This document shows positions 62,336 through 64,000 of a DNA stretch of 64,000 nucleotides, one piece after another; the stretch's first letter is position 1, and every line of letters starts with the position of its first letter. The stretch is from Alkalibacter mobilis (lineage in GTDB: Bacteria > Bacillota > Clostridia > Eubacteriales > Alkalibacteraceae): positions 1-64,000 of the forward strand of contig NZ_JADNRK010000001.1 in assembly GCF_015594845.1 (NCBI RefSeq). Reading direction: 5' to 3'. The position numbers were made by a program, and so were the translations under genes. The notes under the pieces are model-generated. The model saw nothing but the letters and a program-made list of their open reading frames with translations, did not search any database and was not told where the DNA came from.

Positions 62336-63043
62336 CGTACCTGTAGATCCGGCCAATAATTCTGTAATTGTTACAAGTTTATACCCCTGGGATTTTAAGT
62401 TGGTGATTATCCCCGGAAGCGCTGAAGGCGTATTTACCGCGCCCGCACCCACGTGCATCAATACTATTGCCCCATTTCCAGCCTTATCCATGACCCTCTT
62501 TGTTATATCTGCTACAGAGTCACCTCGCCAGTCGATGGTGTCGACTGTCCAGTGTATCGTTTTGGAGTATCCAGCACTGCCAACTGCCGCCAAAACATCA
62601 TTGTTGTAGTAACCAAAGGGAGGCCTGAAGTAAGGTTTTGTCGACTTTCCAGTTATGTTGACGACTAAACTGTCGCACTTCTGAAGTTCTGTGGCGATTT
62701 GAGATGCTGTAATTTTGGTGAAATCAGGATGTGAATAAGAATGGTTTCCAATTTCGTGACCAGCTTCGAAAATGTCTTCAATCAATGTTGGATGATCTTC
62801 TGCGGCTTTTCCGGTAACGAAAAAAGTGGATTTCACGTTGTGATCTTTCAAAATTTGAAGCACTTGAGGGATACTGTCCCCGTCTGCCCCGTCATCAAAG
62901 GTAAGTGCCATCATCTTTTGAGTGGTGTTTACTCGGGAGACAAGTTGTGAGTCTGCCGCCATTACCGGATCGATCATGGTCATTAGTGCAATCAGAACCA
63001 GTATGATCAGCAAGCCTCCACCTCTTTTGATTCTTCCGATCAT
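61640..63043 (-). CDS. Polysaccharide deacetylase with four LysM domains
   Basis: A 467-residue exported protein: N-terminal membrane/signal segment, a NodB-type deacetylase domain (about residues 40-230) with [17 protein letters not shown] and RPPFGYYN, then four LysM repeats (each YTVKxGDTLxxIAQKYGV...) joined by Pro/Thr/Ala linkers. It removes acetyl groups from GlcNAc in peptidoglycan or another chitin-like polymer while LysM holds it on the wall. The ATG at 63043 has GAGGTG eight bases upstream; a GTG three codons earlier overlaps that site. Confidence 0.95.
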   Translation of the reverse strand: MIGRIKRGGGLLIILVLIALMTMIDPVMAADSQLVSRVNTTQKMMALTFDDGADGDSIPQVLQILKDHNVKSTFFVTGKAAEDHPTLIEDIFEAGHEIGNHSYSHPDFTKITASQIATELQKCDSLVVNITGKSTKPYFRPPFGYYNNDVLAAVGSAGYSKTIHWTVDTIDWRGDSVADITKRVMDKAGNGAIVLMHVGAGAVNTPSALPGIITNLKSQGYKLVTITELLAGSTGTTYVVKSGDTLSSIAQKYGVTIQAIATANNISNVNYIYVGQTLIIPTGSVSPTPDPAPVTTINYTVKSGDTLWAIAQKYNVTVQSITSLNNITNANYIYVGQVLKIPSSSSTPAPQPAPVPTPTTDTKYTVKAGDTLSAIAQKYGVTIQSIATANKISNVNYIYVGQVLVIPGTSTQPVPAPTTELKYTVKAGDTLWAISQKYGVTVQAIAVANKITNTNYIYVGQVLIIPQ

Positions 63044-63113
63044 TTTATTCACCTCATTTTAAGATAAGCTTTTGCCGAAATTTCATGATATATGACATTC
63101 CCGCCGCATCTTA

Positions 63114-63141
63114 TTTATACCACTTTTATCTTCATTGTAAA
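63114..63141 (-). promoter_or_regulatory. Promoter of the LysM deacetylase gene
   Basis: On the minus strand TTTACA and TATAAA are separated by 16 bases. The -35 box has the same GTTTACA/TTTACA form as that of the pseudopilin operon. Confidence 0.55.
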
Positions 63142-63178
63142 CCAGAGTTGTTGCCTTCCAGTCTATAATCACACAATA

Positions 63179-64000
63179 TTATTTTTTATTTTTGTTTTTG
63201 TCTTTTCTGAAGAAGGATTGAATATCCGCTCCAATTGAATTCTTGAATGTCCTCTGACTTTCTTCGATCAAAATATCCATAACGGTTTTAAGATGCTCTT
63301 TAGCATTGCTTTCAAGATTTGTATACGCCTTGATCATCCCAAATGCTACAGAAAATTTTTCTTTATTCATTTCACCTATTGTGGAAACTCCTGTCTCTTC
63401 CAATATGGAAAAAAGCGCATCTACAAAACCGGCTCTTTCTTCCTGATTGAGATGTTTCAACCAAGCCTTGATCGTATCATTTATATCTTTGCTTTTTTTG
63501 GATAATTCTTTTCCATACAAGAAGGTTTTTCCTTCCACCTTCCAAATAAAAGGATCGTGCTGCATAAGAGCGAGACCTGAACTCTTTACTACTTTGTATT
63601 TCGCCTTTTGCTCAAGCATAAGACCTACTATGGAGGATTCCGGAAGATACGTCAGGACTTTTTCTACGGCCTTTTTATACTCTGAGCTTTGAATCACTGT
63701 TTCATGAAAACCCGGCCCATCGTAATTATATATTTTTTTGATCCTGTCTTTGATCGTCTCATTACATCTGATGGCTGAGTAAACTGCAATGTTGCCACCC
63801 TTTGAATGCCCTCCCACAACAAAATCTCCCCGAAGTTGCTCCATAATTTCGTCAGTATAAACAACTCCTTCTGCCTGAGCCGGTACTTCTTCCAAAAAGC
63901 TCATATTGAGATCTTCCTTCCATCCCACAAGAGAATCGTCTGTACCCCGGAAAGCAATAAAATGCGATCCATCCGGCAGAGTAAATGTTACAGCGCAAAA
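63179..64000 (-). CDS. Mbeg1-like (DUF2974) lipase family protein, truncated at the window edge
   Basis: About 273 residues are visible; the N-terminus lies beyond base 64000. The open frame reads without a stop to the edge and contains FIAFRGTDDSLVGWKED, the family hallmark, and the nucleophile Ser in GGHSKGGN (G-x-S-x-G). An alpha/beta-hydrolase fold of the DUF2974/Mbeg1 type is likely. No signal peptide can be judged. The tail is very Lys/Asn-rich. A gap of 135 bases separates it from the deacetylase gene. Confidence 0.85.
   Translation of the reverse strand, partial: FCAVTFTLPDGSHFIAFRGTDDSLVGWKEDLNMSFLEEVPAQAEGVVYTDEIMEQLRGDFVVGGHSKGGNIAVYSAIRCNETIKDRIKKIYNYDGPGFHETVIQSSEYKKAVEKVLTYLPESSIVGLMLEQKAKYKVVKSSGLALMQHDPFIWKVEGKTFLYGKELSKKSKDINDTIKAWLKHLNQEERAGFVDALFSILEETGVSTIGEMNKEKFSVAFGMIKAYTNLESNAKEHLKTVMDILIEESQRTFKNSIGADIQSFFRKDKNKNKK

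Noticed and set aside
1-64000. tRNA or rRNA genes
   Set aside because: No cloverleaf with a GTTCRANNC arm in a proper context was seen; matching short strings lie within protein genes.

Overview
The window reads as chromosomal DNA of a low-GC, anaerobic Firmicute of the Clostridia or a near relative. The base composition is AT-rich, ribosome-binding sites are strong (GGAGG-like), TTG and GTG starts are common, and the gene set fits: FtsEX with a secreted M23 hydrolase, a CarD/YacL/RadA neighbourhood, GlpP, mini-RNase III, a glmS ribozyme and class-I c-di-GMP riboswitches. The species cannot be named from the sequence. Nearly all genes lie on the minus strand; the exceptions are cspA, fetAB, an FAD oxidoreductase, a UROD-like gene, a glutathione peroxidase, an rRNA methyltransferase-like gene and a serpin. 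No tRNA, rRNA, CRISPR array, prophage or intact insertion sequence was seen.

Layout. 1-9.3 kb: possible IS21-like end, cspA with a long leader, an Ldh-family dehydrogenase, a LonH-type protease, an orphan PTS IIB, an FMN-binding protein, an ECF-S-like membrane protein, fetAB. 7.4-17.3 kb: glmS (with ribozyme) and glmM for amino-sugar synthesis, ispD, yacL, carD, radA, an SGNH hydrolase and pepD. 17.4-19.7 kb: a three-gene pseudopilin operon. 19.9-25.5 kb: argS, a DUF1934 gene, ddl, a patatin-like gene, cls. 25.6-30.1 kb: a transglutaminase-like secreted protein behind two tandem c-di-GMP-I riboswitches, an FAD oxidoreductase, and a large LRR/InlB/FN3/cysteine-hydrolase surface protein. 30.3-36 kb: UROD-like, rpiB, glutathione peroxidase, a thioredoxin-like gene with an ArsP/YraQ-like permease, a zinc-ribbon methyltransferase. 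34.8-39.9 kb: a cell-division and wall operon (PG-binding protein, ftsE, ftsX, M23 peptidase, ctpA). 40-49 kb: B12-radical SAM protein, transketolase, glpP, ychF, mrnC, cysS, ispF, a small zinc-ribbon protein, a HAD phosphatase. 49.2-55.4 kb: a complete 2-oxo-acid/acetoin dehydrogenase operon (SorC-type regulator, E1 alpha, E1 beta, E2, E3). 55.6-64 kb: L25, a membrane J-protein with a zinc-ribbon partner, a small metallopeptidase, an unknown protein, a GerMN lipoprotein, a serpin lipoprotein, a LysM polysaccharide deacetylase, and a truncated Mbeg1-like lipase.

The strongest regulatory signal is the tandem c-di-GMP riboswitch leader at about 26.52-26.75 kb. In both copies a segment inside the aptamer can pair with sequence just after it. 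In the first copy this makes a 7-bp stem followed by a T tract; in the second it covers the ribosome-binding site. Both point to an ON switch. Other leads are a 9-bp tandem repeat in a prepilin leader, a recent duplication shared by the lipoyl domains of E2 and E3, an E2 with two subunit-binding domains, a lipoprotein serpin, and a 10-bp inverted repeat with one arm in each of two divergent promoters. Several starts were placed by ribosome-binding site and family length rather than at the longest possible frame; these are noted per gene.
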